This document shows, piece by piece, positions 32,846 to 41,770 of a DNA stretch of 64,000 nucleotides. A model generated the notes under the pieces. That model saw nothing but the letters and a program-made list of their open reading frames with translations. It was not told where the DNA came from and searched no databases. Made by a program: the position numbers and the translations under genes. Position 1 is the stretch's first letter. Every line of letters begins with the position of its first letter. The stretch is from an uncultured Clostridia bacterium (GTDB lineage: Bacteria; Bacillota; Clostridia; TANB77; CAG-508). The stretch is taken from assembly GCA_934129785.1 (NCBI GenBank), contig CAKOWW010000008.1, positions 1-64,000 on the forward strand, read 5' to 3'.

Positions 32846-34762
32846 TTATACTTCCATTATAATTGGAATTATCATTGGATTTCTTTTTGTTTTCGCAAAA
32901 ATATAATCTCTTAGGTTTTCTCTTACTGTTGATTTAATTGTAGACCAATCTCTAATGCCTTTTTCTTCACATTTTCTAATTTCATGTCTTACAACATTTT
33001 TTACATCATCCATCAAATTTTCTGATTCTCTTACATAAACAAATCCTCTAGATATAACATCTGGCCCTGCAACAACTTCTCCAGTTTGAGAATCCATTGT
33101 TAATACTATTACTATTAACCCATCTTGAGATAAATGTTGTCTATCTCTTAATACTATGTTTCCAACATCTCCAACACCTAGTCCATCTACTAAAACTCTT
33201 CCACTTGGTACTGTTCCTGTAAAGTCTGCACCATTTTCGCCAATTTCTAACACTCTACCATTTGTAAGCATTATTATATTATCTTTATCTATTCCCATGC
33301 TTTGTGCTGTTTCACTATGTGCTATTAATTGTCTGTATTCACCATGAACTGGTATGAAATATTTTGGTTTTGTTAATGCTAATATTAATTTTTGTTCTTC
33401 TTGGCATGCATGTCCTGAAACATGTATGTCTTCTAATGAACTATATACAACTTCTGCTCCTATTTGCATTAAATCATCAATTACTTTTGATACATATTTT
33501 TCATTTCCTGGTATTGGTGTTGCTGATATTATTATTAAGTCATTTGGTGTTATTTTTACTTTTCTATGATCTCCAGCTGCCATTCTTGTTAGCGCTGACA
33601 TAGGTTCTCCTTGGCTTCCTGTTGTTATTATTACTAATTGTTCATCAGTGTAATTTTTTATCATATCTATATCAATAAATATGTTTTCTGGGCATTCTAT
33701 ATACCCCAATTCTCTTGCTGTTGTTATCATATTTATCATGCTTCTACCACATACAGCTATTTTTCTATTATATTTTACTGCTGAATTTACTATTTGTTGT
33801 ACTCTGTGCACATTTGAAGCAAATGTTGCTACAACTATTCTTTTAGTACAGTGTAAGAATAATTTATCGAAAACTTCTCCAACTGAGCTTTCTGACATTG
33901 TAAATCCTTTTCTTTCAGCATTTGTGCTGTCTGCCATTAATGCTAATATTCCTTGGTTTCCAAGTTCTGCTATTCTTCCAAAGTCCATTAATTTTCCATC
34001 TATTGGAGTGTAATCTACTTTGAAGTCACCTGTATGTAATACAGTTCCTGCAGGTGTTGTTATTGCAAGCATTACTGAATCTGGAATACTGTGTGAACTT
34101 CTTATAAATTCTACTTTAAAGTTTTTTCCTAATTTTATAGTTTCACCTTGCATTACTTCTATTAGTTTTGTACTTCTTAATAATTTGTGTTCTTCTAACT
34201 TGTTTCTAATTAGCCCTGCTGCTAATTTTGTTGCATAAATTGGTATGTTTATTTTCTTTAATAAATATGGTACTGAACCTATATGGTCTTCGTGTCCATG
34301 TGTTATTACTAACCCTTTTATTTTTTTTACGTTTTTTTCTAGATATGTTATATCTGGTATTACTAAGTCTACTCCTAACATGTCGTCTTCTGGGAATGAT
34401 AAACCACAGTCTACTACTATTATCTCGTTTTCATATTCAAATACTGTGATATTTTTTCCTATTTCATGTAATCCACCTAGTGGAATAATTTTTAATCTTG
34501 GCTCTTTGAAGATTTTTCCACTTTTTTTTGTGTTTTCTACTTTTTTGTTCTTTCTGTTATATGGTCTTTTAGTTGTTTTTTTCTCTCCTTCTTTTGAATT
34601 GTTTGTTACAACTTTTTTCTCTTTTATTTCATTTTTCTTGTTTTCTAATTTTTCTTTATTTGCTGTAACTCTTCTTGTTCTAGAAACTTTTGTATTTGTT
34701 TTTCTTACTTTTGTTTCTTTTTTGTTCTCATTTTTTTCATTTTGTGTTTTTTTCTCTGTCAT
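32846..34762 (-). CDS. rnj: Ribonuclease J with a long basic N-terminal extension
   Basis: 638 residues against about 555 for typical RNase J. Residues 1 to about 88 are an extra Lys/Asn/Glu/Thr-rich, probably disordered segment. The metallo-beta-lactamase/beta-CASP core follows, with VITHGHEDHIGSVPYLL as metal motif, LHTGDFKVDYTPI and later motifs; the C-terminal domain ends in AKTKRNPMIIPIIMEV. RNase J is a 5'-to-3' exo- and endonuclease central to mRNA decay and rRNA maturation in Firmicutes. Transcribed from a consensus promoter far upstream through a 270-nt leader. Confidence 0.95.
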   Translation of the reverse strand: MTEKKTQNEKNENKKETKVRKTNTKVSRTRRVTANKEKLENKKNEIKEKKVVTNNSKEGEKKTTKRPYNRKNKKVENTKKSGKIFKEPRLKIIPLGGLHEIGKNITVFEYENEIIVVDCGLSFPEDDMLGVDLVIPDITYLEKNVKKIKGLVITHGHEDHIGSVPYLLKKINIPIYATKLAAGLIRNKLEEHKLLRSTKLIEVMQGETIKLGKNFKVEFIRSSHSIPDSVMLAITTPAGTVLHTGDFKVDYTPIDGKLMDFGRIAELGNQGILALMADSTNAERKGFTMSESSVGEVFDKLFLHCTKRIVVATFASNVHRVQQIVNSAVKYNRKIAVCGRSMINMITTARELGYIECPENIFIDIDMIKNYTDEQLVIITTGSQGEPMSALTRMAAGDHRKVKITPNDLIIISATPIPGNEKYVSKVIDDLMQIGAEVVYSSLEDIHVSGHACQEEQKLILALTKPKYFIPVHGEYRQLIAHSETAQSMGIDKDNIIMLTNGRVLEIGENGADFTGTVPSGRVLVDGLGVGDVGNIVLRDRQHLSQDGLIVIVLTMDSQTGEVVAGPDVISRGFVYVRESENLMDDVKNVVRHEIRKCEEKGIRDWSTIKSTVRENLRDYIFAKTKRNPMIIPIIMEV

Positions 34763-35028
34763 AAATTCTCCTTCCCTTTTTCTTTATTTAATTCTATTAA
34801 TAATCATTTAAAATAACTAGTTTATTTTTCATTTTTCTCTCTTTTACTAGTTTTAAACCTATTTTTAGTACGTTAATAAAAAGTTTATATTATATACTTT
34901 TTGTATAGAATGATATAAACTATAATTATATTTAATTTTCCGTTCTCTTTTTTGTTACGTTTAATCCCTTTTATAGGTTTTAAATTATAAATAAAATCTC
35001 ATTTTTTAGCTCTTTAGCTAATCACTGT
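34763..35028 (-). other. Long AT-rich 5' leader of rnj
   Basis: The region between the rnj promoter and its start codon is about 265 bp. It holds a small hairpin (TTAGCTAAAGAGCTAA, about 35007-35022) and an ACTAGTTT-type inverted repeat (34814-34857), but no ORF or known riboswitch that I recognise. Long leaders on ribonuclease genes often serve autoregulation (inference). Confidence 0.4.
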
Positions 35029-35033
35029 TTTGT

Positions 35034-35062
35034 ATTATACTATATTTCCCACCAAAAGTCAA
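35034..35062 (-). promoter_or_regulatory. Sigma-A promoter of rnj
   Basis: Minus strand: -35 TTGACT (35057-35062), 17-bp spacer, -10 TATAAT (35034-35039). Confidence 0.75.
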
Positions 35063-35100
35063 ATAGCGCTATTTCAAGTTTCCTTAAAATAGCGTTATTT
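35061..35100 (-). terminator. Terminator hairpin of the coiled-coil gene
   Basis: Long near-perfect stem AAATAACGCTATTT / AAATAGCGCTATTT; it abuts the rnj -35 box. Confidence 0.65.
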
Positions 35101-35107
35101 ATTTTTA

Positions 35108-35956
35108 TTATTTATTTTCTCCTCTTCCTTCTGGAAGCGCATCTGAATAATCTAATACTATTCTTATTCTTGTAATAGCTTTAACTGCTCTTACTATTTT
35201 GCTGTTTTTAATTCTTTGCCATAAACTTGGTTTTGCTTCAAATGTAGTTTCATTAGCATATTGTTGTTCTGTAGCCATAACTTGTTCTGCTTGTGGTTCT
35301 TCTACTATTTGTTCTTCTACAACAGCTTCTTCTACTGGTGTTGGAATTGATTTTAATGCATCTGCTATTTCAATTCCTATATAACTTAGAGCTTTTGATC
35401 TGTCTTCTATTCTTTCCATGTCTATTTCTATATGTAAGTTTGATTCTAAATTATTTACTCTTGCTTTTAATAGTTTCATTGCATCTTGATAATTTTGTGT
35501 TTTATCGCTTTTTGCTTTTCCTACTATTGTTAATGTTTCAATTATATCTTCAGAAAAATTCCCTTCTGCTTTTTTTACTTGGTCTTTCCAATCTTTTTCT
35601 TTATTTGTAACTGTTTCTATTAATTCTTTTAAATCTCCTGCTAGTGCTATGTTTTGTTCTCTTTGTCTTATTAGTTCTTCAATTTTTTTAGTGTTTTCTT
35701 CAAATTGATTTGTAGCATATTCAACTAGCCCATAAGAAGCTTTGTATACACTTGCTGGGAAGCTTTTCTTTTTTGGATATTCAATTAAATATGTTTTTAT
35801 TGATTCTACTAAATCTTTAAAGTAAGTATCATCTTCTAATTGAACTATTTGTTTTTTACTTTTTGGATTTATTAATTTTTGAATTTTATCTATATTGGAT
35901 AATATTTTTTCTTCTGTGATAACCATTCTCACATTTACTATGCCTGATTTTGACAC
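35108..35956 (-). CDS. Uncharacterised coiled-coil protein
   Basis: 282 residues, not recognised. Starts with GTG at 35956 after a strong AAGGAGGT site. Residues 10-200 are mostly helical with heptad-like stretches (IEELIRQREQNIALAGDLKEL), followed by an acidic Pro/Val/Glu-rich linker (about 205-235) and a basic C-terminal part (KPSLWQRIKNSKIVRAVKAITRIRI) that could bind membrane or nucleic acid. No signal peptide. It has its own consensus promoter and 11-bp-phased upstream repeats like those of the pilus operon, suggesting shared control. Confidence 0.8.
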   Translation of the reverse strand: MSKSGIVNVRMVITEEKILSNIDKIQKLINPKSKKQIVQLEDDTYFKDLVESIKTYLIEYPKKKSFPASVYKASYGLVEYATNQFEENTKKIEELIRQREQNIALAGDLKELIETVTNKEKDWKDQVKKAEGNFSEDIIETLTIVGKAKSDKTQNYQDAMKLLKARVNNLESNLHIEIDMERIEDRSKALSYIGIEIADALKSIPTPVEEAVVEEQIVEEPQAEQVMATEQQYANETTFEAKPSLWQRIKNSKIVRAVKAITRIRIVLDYSDALPEGRGENK

Positions 35957-36011
35957 TGTAAATTACCTCCTTTATCTTACGCGTGCTTGCTTTTTGCTGT
36001 TTTCTTTTTTT

Positions 36012-36040
36012 ATTATACATTAACTAACAAAAAACTACAA
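36012..36040 (-). promoter_or_regulatory. Sigma-A promoter of the coiled-coil gene
   Basis: Minus strand: -35 TTGTAG (36035-36040), 17-bp spacer, -10 TATAAT (36012-36017). Confidence 0.7.
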
Positions 36041-36072
36041 GATTATCCTTCTATTTTTTTATTAAGTTTTAG

Positions 36073-36099
36073 TTACAGAAATATTACAAAAATATTACA
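36073..36099. promoter_or_regulatory. Three TTACA repeats at 11-bp spacing
   Basis: TTACA on the plus strand at 36073, 36084 and 36095. Same core and phasing as at the pilus promoter, but inverted relative to the downstream gene; about 33 bp upstream of its -35. Confidence 0.45.
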
Positions 36100-36153
36100 T
36101 TTGTTTTTTTGTAACATATGAATTCATTATTTTCTAAATTAAAAATAGAATGT

Positions 36154-36176
36154 TACAATATGCTTCTTATATTGTA
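36154..36176 (-). terminator. Possible terminator of the acyl-CoA ligase gene
   Basis: Perfect 8-bp inverted repeat TACAATAT / ATATTGTA just after the stop; the following T-run is imperfect. Confidence 0.4.
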
Positions 36177-36192
36177 TCACTCTATATTTTTC

Positions 36193-37911
36193 TTATTTTA
36201 TTACTGTTTTTATTTCTTCAAATCTTTTTATTTTTTGTGTTGTAGTTTTTATTAGTGGTTTTTGTGTAATTGTTATTTCCCTAATATATTTGTATGCTGG
36301 CATTGTCTTGTTTACTTTTTTTACCTCTTGCCATAATAATTCTTTTAATTTTTCTTCATCAGAAGTATTATATACTTTTTCTGCAACATCTTTATCATAT
36401 ACTATTTTACAGCAAATTTTATAGTCGCCATCATCTTCTGGTTTTCCATACACAAATGATTCTGTAACTCCTTCTATATTGTTTACTAATATTTCAAGTT
36501 CTTCTGGATATATATTTTTTCCATTTTTTAGTACTATTACAAATTTCTTTCTTCCTGAAATAAATATATAACCATCTTTGTCTATTTTAGCTAAATCTCC
36601 TGTATGTAACCAACCATCTTCTGTTAGTGTTTCTTTTGTTGCTTCTTCATTGTTATAATATCCAAGCATTATTGATGGTCCTTTTGCTAGTAATTCACCA
36701 ATTCCATCTTCATTAGGATTTTCAATTTTTACATCTATACTTGGAAAAGCCTTTCCTATTGAGCCTAATCTTTGATATTTATCATCTTCTGCTGCAATAA
36801 CTGGTGAACTTTCTGTTAAACCATACCCTTGTAGCATTTTAACTCCTAATTCATTAAATCCTTTTTCTGCTTCTGGAGCTAATGCTGCGCCACCTGCAAC
36901 AAATAATCTTGCTTTTCCGCCTAAATTGTCTAGTATTTCTTTAAATAATTTTCTTCTTATATCAATACCAAATTTTAATAAGAAGTTGCTTATTTTTATA
37001 CCTTTTTTTACTGTTTCTAATTTTCCCTTTTTTTCTATTCCTTTTATTATTTTTTTATACATTGTTTCATATAATATTGGAACAGATATCATTGCCGTTA
37101 CTTGATATTCTTTTGCATTTTCTGCAATATGTCTTATTCCCTCACAAAATGCTATTGAACATCCTTTAGAAATTGGATATAAAAATCCAACTGTGCATTC
37201 AAAAGTGTGATGTAATGGTAAAAATGATAACATTCTGTCCTCTGGTACTAATTTTATTACAGATGCTATGTCCATTAAATTGCTACAAATATTTTTATGT
37301 GATAACATTACTGCTTTTGACATTGCAGTTGTTCCTGATGTGAACAACATTATTCCCATTTTTTCATTATCAATTTTTGCATCTAAAAATTCTCTATTAC
37401 CGTTTTCTATTAATTTTTTTCCATCTTCAATTAATTCTTTTTGAGAATATATTTCATTTTCTTTTTTATTTAAATCCATTGAAATAAAATATTTTATTTT
37501 ATTTTTTTCTTGAGATTTTACTTCATTCATGACCTTGTCATATTTATTTGAGTAAAATATTGCTTCTACTTCTGAACGTTCTATTAAACTTTTTATTTCG
37601 TTTTCTGGAAGAGCTTTATCTAGTGGAACTATGACTCCTGTTCCAGCTGCTACTGCTAAATATGCTAAGCCCCATTCATATCTATTATCAGATATTACGG
37701 CTATTCTTTTATCTTTTAGTCCCATTTCTATTAATTTTGTTCCTAAAGCATCAATATCATCTCTAAATTCTTTATGAGTAATTTGTTTAAATTCACCTGG
37801 CTTATCTGTTTTAAATACATATGCAGGTCTATTTCCATACATTTCACCTGATTTTTTTAGCATGTCTTTTAAATCTGTAAATTCCATATATTTATGAATC
37901 GGTTTTCTCAT
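36193..37911 (-). CDS. AMP-forming long-chain acyl-CoA synthetase
   Basis: 572 residues. P-loop-like TSGTTAMSKAVMLSHKN, the adenylate-forming core YGLTESSP, the Asp-containing GWLHTGDLAK and the C-terminal hinge GRKKFVIVLKNGKNIYPEE. These mark the acyl-adenylate superfamily, closest to FadD-like long-chain ligases. It would activate fatty acids with ATP and CoA, at the membrane. A TetR regulator gene lies 15 bases upstream in the same direction, so the pair probably forms an autoregulated fatty-acid-responsive unit. Confidence 0.9.
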   Translation of the reverse strand: MRKPIHKYMEFTDLKDMLKKSGEMYGNRPAYVFKTDKPGEFKQITHKEFRDDIDALGTKLIEMGLKDKRIAVISDNRYEWGLAYLAVAAGTGVIVPLDKALPENEIKSLIERSEVEAIFYSNKYDKVMNEVKSQEKNKIKYFISMDLNKKENEIYSQKELIEDGKKLIENGNREFLDAKIDNEKMGIMLFTSGTTAMSKAVMLSHKNICSNLMDIASVIKLVPEDRMLSFLPLHHTFECTVGFLYPISKGCSIAFCEGIRHIAENAKEYQVTAMISVPILYETMYKKIIKGIEKKGKLETVKKGIKISNFLLKFGIDIRRKLFKEILDNLGGKARLFVAGGAALAPEAEKGFNELGVKMLQGYGLTESSPVIAAEDDKYQRLGSIGKAFPSIDVKIENPNEDGIGELLAKGPSIMLGYYNNEEATKETLTEDGWLHTGDLAKIDKDGYIFISGRKKFVIVLKNGKNIYPEELEILVNNIEGVTESFVYGKPEDDGDYKICCKIVYDKDVAEKVYNTSDEEKLKELLWQEVKKVNKTMPAYKYIREITITQKPLIKTTTQKIKRFEEIKTVIK

Positions 37912-37926
37912 TTATACTCCCCTTTT

Positions 37927-38496
37927 CTATTTTACTCTTAATCCTTCTATAACTGTGTTGTCAAATTCTTTATATAATTTTGTTACATCTATTTCTTCTT
38001 GATTTCTTGCTTTATATACTAAACTTGAACATATTAATCCATATATTTCTGAAGCTATTGCTTTAGGATTTCCTTCTTTTATTTCTCCTTTTTCAATTCC
38101 TTCTTTTACAATTGTTTCTATTTTATTTACATATGCCAATATATTTTCTTTGCACATTTTATTTCTTGCTTCATTTCCCCAAAATTGACTAAGTAATATT
38201 GTTATTAAATCTTCATATTTTACTACTATTTTTATTTGAATTAATACAATTGCTTTTAATTTATCTATATAATTGGGAAATTTTGCTGTTTTTATATCTA
38301 CACTATTTTGTAGTAATTTTATTCCTTCTTCTACTAAAAAATTAAATATTTCTTCTTTACTAGAGAAATGGTAATATAGTGTTCCTTTTGCGACTCCTAC
38401 TGTTGCAGTTATTTCTTCTATGCTTGTTGCATCATAGCCTTTTTCTGCAAACAATTTCATAGATGTTTCAAATATTTTTCTTTTTGTTTTATTCAT
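37927..38496 (-). CDS. TetR/AcrR-family transcriptional regulator
   Basis: 189 residues. N-terminal helix-turn-helix (about 23-45): TSIEEITATVGVAKGTLYYHF, the TetR signature; C-terminal helical ligand domain. Co-transcribed with the acyl-CoA ligase gene, which suggests an acyl-CoA ligand as in FadR-type TetR proteins (inference). Confidence 0.93.
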   Translation of the reverse strand: MNKTKRKIFETSMKLFAEKGYDATSIEEITATVGVAKGTLYYHFSSKEEIFNFLVEEGIKLLQNSVDIKTAKFPNYIDKLKAIVLIQIKIVVKYEDLITILLSQFWGNEARNKMCKENILAYVNKIETIVKEGIEKGEIKEGNPKAIASEIYGLICSSLVYKARNQEEIDVTKLYKEFDNTVIEGLRVK

Positions 38497-38531
38497 ATTT
38501 TACACCCTTTCATCTAGCATAATTTATCCAT

Positions 38532-38560
38532 ATTATATATATTTTTATTAAATTTTGCAA
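38532..38560 (-). promoter_or_regulatory. Promoter of the TetR-ligase operon
   Basis: Minus strand: -35 TTGCAA (38555-38560), 17-bp spacer, -10 TATAAT (38532-38537). Confidence 0.65.
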
Positions 38561-38661
38561 TAGATTTATTATCTTTTTGACCCATTCGTCCAAATTTTTG
38601 TTATAATCCACAAATTTATTAAATTTTTAATTATGTCCTTATATGAATATTCTAAAAACGT

Positions 38662-38690
38662 TTGACATATACTAAAAAAGGTAGTATACT
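38662..38690 (+). promoter_or_regulatory. Strong promoter of the small antisense RNA
   Basis: -35 TTGACA (38662-38667), 17-bp spacer, -10 TATACT (38685-38690). Only a 70-nt RNA lies before the next terminator. Confidence 0.75.
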
Positions 38691-38696
38691 ATATTT

Positions 38697-38767
38697 AACT
38701 TAAGTTAATCATAAGATGTCAGATTAATGACCAAACTAGGTGTAATTGCGAACACCTAGTTTTTTTG
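38697..38767 (+). ncRNA. Candidate antisense RNA (antitoxin-like RNA II), about 70 nt
   Basis: The RNA is defined by a consensus promoter and by a terminator with a perfect 10-bp stem (38734-38743 with 38752-38761) and a run of T. Its 5' part contains AATCATAAGATGTCA (38707-38721), the exact complement of the start codon region of the convergent 30-codon ORF, and TGACC (38728-38732), complementary to GGTCA of that ORF's ribosome site at the same spacing. Its terminator loop AATTGCGAA is complementary to the loop TTCGCAATT of the ORF's terminator. This matches type I antitoxin RNAs such as RNA II of the par/Fst system in organisation, not in sequence. Confidence 0.65.
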
Positions 38768-38772
38768 CATAT

Positions 38773-38806
38773 AAAAACAAGAGTGCAATTGCGAATACAC
38801 TCTTGT
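38773..38806 (-). terminator. Terminator of the 30-codon ORF
   Basis: Nine-bp stem ACAAGAGTG / CACTCTTGT with T-run on the minus strand; loop contains TTCGCAATT, complementary to the loop of the antisense RNA. Confidence 0.75.
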
Positions 38807-38817
38807 CAAGATTATTT

Positions 38818-38910
38818 CTAATCTTCTTTTTGCATTTGTTCTTTTGACTTCATTTCTTTTTCATTTAAAAGTTGTTCTATCAAAAGCCAAATTAAATCAT
38901 AAGATGTCAT
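38818..38910 (-). CDS. 30-residue peptide, candidate type I toxin
   Basis: ATG at 38910 with a very strong AGGAGG eight bases before. The peptide begins MTSYDLIWLLIEQLL and ends in a highly charged Lys/Glu tail. The M-T-x-Y opening resembles short holin-like toxins of Firmicutes, but the hydrophobic part (about 12 residues) is too short for a normal membrane helix. The mRNA 5' end carries TCCTTTC, able to pair with GAAAGGA of the ribosome site (38945-38951 with 38921-38927), so translation is probably masked. The convergent antisense RNA covers the start site. A regulatory micropeptide is the alternative. Confidence 0.55.
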   Translation of the reverse strand: MTSYDLIWLLIEQLLNEKEMKSKEQMQKED

Positions 38911-38958
38911 TTTTCTGACCTCCTTTCTAAAAGATTTTCCTTTTGAAAGGATTATTAT

Positions 38959-38987
38959 ATTATAACCTAAAATTTTTTTCAAAACAA
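38959..38987 (-). promoter_or_regulatory. Promoter of the 30-codon ORF
   Basis: Minus strand: -35 TTGTTT (38982-38987), 17-bp spacer, -10 TATAAT (38959-38964); predicted mRNA start near 38952, placing the SD-masking TCCTTTC at the very 5' end. Confidence 0.6.
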
Positions 38988-39102
38988 TATTATTATCAAA
39001 TTTTATTTTCTATTTTTGAAATATTGCTTTACTTTTTTTGTTAAGTAATATAAAATAGCCTTAAATCGGATATACTAAGAAAAATTTTATTGGAGGAAAC
39101 AA

Positions 39103-41490
39103 ATGAAAAATAAAAATGAATTAAGTTTTAAAGATTTAAAAATGACATGTAATCCTGACATTTTCAATTTTGAAACAACCGCAGATTTAAAATCAATACA
39201 AGACGGAATTGGACAAGACCGTGGAATAAAAGCTTTGGAATTTGGATTACAAGTAAATGTAAAAGGATATAACCTTTATCTTGAAGGGCCTAGCGGAGTT
39301 GGTAAAACTATGTACACAAAAAATTACTTAAACCAAATCGCAGTTAAGAAAAAAGTACCTTCTGATTGGTGTTATATCTATAATTTTGATAATCCTAATG
39401 AACCTATTGCAGTTGAACTTTCTGCAGGACAAGGTAAAGAATTTAAAGATTCTATGGATGGCTTTATAAAAGAAATTAGAAAAGATATTAGAAACACATT
39501 TAATAATGATGATTTTGAAAAAGAAAAAGCTTTAATAAAACAAGAATTTGAAGCTAAACGTTCAGCATTATTAGATAAATTAAATGTTGATGCTTCAAAA
39601 TATAATTTTCAAGTAAAAACTGCTCAAAATGGTATTTATATGATGCCTATAGTAGATGGAAAAGCTATTGAGGAAGAAGAATTTGAAAAATTAGATGATT
39701 CAATAAAAGCACAATATGAAGAAAAATCTGTTTTAGTACAAGAACAAATAATGACAGTAATAGGTCAAATAAAAGAAATTGAAAGACAATCAGATAAAAA
39801 AATTTCTGAATGGCAATCTAATGTTGCTTTACTTACTGTAAATGTTCACATTAATTATTTAAAATCAAAATATAAAAGAAATAAAAAAATTAATAAATTT
39901 TTAAATGATGTAAAGCAAGATGTATTAAAAAATATACCAACATTTTTAGAAGACCCTAATAAACAAAATCCTAATCAACCAGTCCCATCACCTATGCAAA
40001 AGAAACCGGATCCTTGTTTAAATTATAGAGTTAACTTATTTGTTGATAACTCTAACCGTGAAGGTGCTCCTGTTATAATGGATTCCAACTATTCTTACAA
40101 CAATATCTTTGGTTGCCTAGAATATGAAAACTATTATGGAGCTTTAAAAACTGACCATACAATGCTAAAATCTGGTTTACTTCAACAAGCAAATGGTGGA
40201 TATATAATTTTTCAAGCAAAAGATTTACTAGCAAATCCTGCTTGTTATGAGGCTTTAAAAAAGGCTTTAAGAATAAAAGAAGTTGGTATTGAAAATGCTG
40301 CTGAGCAACGCTCTTCTATGGTTTTAATATCTTTAAAACCTGAGCCAATACCTCTTAACCTAAAAGTTATTTTAATTGGTAATAGCAATATTTATCAAAC
40401 ACTTTTAGCTATGGATTCAGATTTTAGAAAATTATTTAAAGTAAAAGTTGAATTTGAGGAGTCTGCTAAAATTACTCCAGAAAACTTAAATAAATTATCA
40501 CAAATTATTCATGGCTTCTGTGAACATGAAAGCTTACCTCCTTTAGATAAAGAAGCTATGGCAAGATTAATAGAATATTCTTCAAAATTAGCTGGAAGTC
40601 ATAGTAAAGTTTCAACTAGATTTGATGCTTTAATACAAGTTGTAGCTGAAGCTGCCACATGGGCAAGACTTTCTAGGTCAAAAATTATAACACCAAAATT
40701 TATTGATAAAGCTTTAGAAGAAAGAATTGAAAGAGTTAAAAAATATGATGAAAAATATTTAGAAATGATAAAAGAAAATACTCTTTTAATTAATACATCT
40801 GGATATGAAGTAGGTCAAATAAATGGTTTAACAGTTATGACTATTGGTGATTATACATTTGGAAAGCCAGCAAAAATAACAGTTAACACATATACAGGAA
40901 AAAATGGTATTGTTAATATTGAAAGAGAAGTTGAAATTTCTGGACCTTCTCATTCAAAAGGTGTACTAATTTTAACTGGTTATTTAGGTGAAATGTTTGC
41001 ACAAGATATTCCTTTATGCTTAACTGCAAGTATTTGTTTTGAACAGTTATATAATGGTGTTGATGGTGACAGTGCTTCTAGTACTGAGCTATATGGATTA
41101 CTTTCTAGTTTATCTGGAATACCAATTAATCAATCAATTGCCGTTACAGGTTCTGTAAATCAAAAGGGACAAATTCAACCAATTGGTGGAGTAAACGAAA
41201 AAATAGAAGGCTATTTCCAAGTTTGCAAAGTTCGTGGTTTGGATGGTTCTCATGGTGTTATGATTCCTGTTCAAAATGTTGATAATTTACAATTGTCTGA
41301 TGAAATTATAGAAGCTGTTAAAGAGAAGAAGTTTCATATTTATGCTATTTCTACTATTGAAGAAGGTATTGAGGTTTTAACTGGAGTTCCTGCTGGTAGA
41401 AAAGATAAAGATGGTCACTTCCCTGCTGGTACTGTAAATTATTTAGTTTATGAGAAATTGAAAAAATATGCAAAAGTTTCTCAAGACTAA
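39103..41490 (+). CDS. Lon-family ATP-dependent protease (LonB/AAA_32 type)
   Basis: 795 residues. Walker A GPSGVGKTMYTKN (about 66-78), an inserted coiled-coil (about 140-260), the second AAA part, and the C-terminal Lon proteolytic domain with catalytic Ser in GDSASSTEL and Lys in GGVNEKIEGYF (Ser-Lys dyad). This is the ATP-dependent Lon-like group common in Clostridia, distinct from classical LonA. It degrades unfolded or regulatory proteins in the cytoplasm. Monocistronic; SD GGAGG and ATG at 39103. Confidence 0.93.
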   Translation: MKNKNELSFKDLKMTCNPDIFNFETTADLKSIQDGIGQDRGIKALEFGLQVNVKGYNLYLEGPSGVGKTMYTKNYLNQIAVKKKVPSDWCYIYNFDNPNEPIAVELSAGQGKEFKDSMDGFIKEIRKDIRNTFNNDDFEKEKALIKQEFEAKRSALLDKLNVDASKYNFQVKTAQNGIYMMPIVDGKAIEEEEFEKLDDSIKAQYEEKSVLVQEQIMTVIGQIKEIERQSDKKISEWQSNVALLTVNVHINYLKSKYKRNKKINKFLNDVKQDVLKNIPTFLEDPNKQNPNQPVPSPMQKKPDPCLNYRVNLFVDNSNREGAPVIMDSNYSYNNIFGCLEYENYYGALKTDHTMLKSGLLQQANGGYIIFQAKDLLANPACYEALKKALRIKEVGIENAAEQRSSMVLISLKPEPIPLNLKVILIGNSNIYQTLLAMDSDFRKLFKVKVEFEESAKITPENLNKLSQIIHGFCEHESLPPLDKEAMARLIEYSSKLAGSHSKVSTRFDALIQVVAEAATWARLSRSKIITPKFIDKALEERIERVKKYDEKYLEMIKENTLLINTSGYEVGQINGLTVMTIGDYTFGKPAKITVNTYTGKNGIVNIEREVEISGPSHSKGVLILTGYLGEMFAQDIPLCLTASICFEQLYNGVDGDSASSTELYGLLSSLSGIPINQSIAVTGSVNQKGQIQPIGGVNEKIEGYFQVCKVRGLDGSHGVMIPVQNVDNLQLSDEIIEAVKEKKFHIYAISTIEEGIEVLTGVPAGRKDKDGHFPAGTVNYLVYEKLKKYAKVSQD

Positions 41491-41508
41491 AGAATAATTG
41501 TATTGAAT

Positions 41509-41712
41509 AAAAAAATTAAATATATATTCTCAAAATATTTTCAGGTTCATTGCATAACTTAAGAAATTCTAAATCAATTTTTTGGCACCCTTTCATTTAG
41601 TCCGAAGACTTTGTCTTCGACATGAACATTTTCCAAAAAATTGATACAAGAATTTCTAATGTTATTTCAATCACATTCAAATATTTTTTGAATATATATT
41701 TTAATTTTTTAT
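41509..41712. repeat. About 200-bp imperfect fold-back (inverted repeat) element
   Basis: The left arm (about 41509-41585) and right arm (about 41632-41712) are inverted copies with roughly four of five bases matching, including perfect 13-bp ATCAATTTTTTGG / CCAAAAAATTGAT. The centre holds a small hairpin GAAGAC-TTT-GTCTTC. Either a mobile snapback/MITE-type element or a large transcription end structure between two convergent genes. Confidence 0.6.
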
Positions 41713-41770
41713 ATTTAAAAGATGATTTTTTATATATATTTAATTTTTTGCTATAATTTTATCTTTTATA

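Noticed and set aside
35108..35956. Phage or chromosome-partition protein
   Set aside because: Helical content alone does not support this; no motif of ParB, SMC or phage tail proteins is visible.
38734..38806. The two adjacent hairpins as an attenuator for the TetR operon or a plain terminator pair
   Set aside because: Each sits at the end of its own short transcript with its own promoter, and their loops are complementary, which fits the antisense model better.
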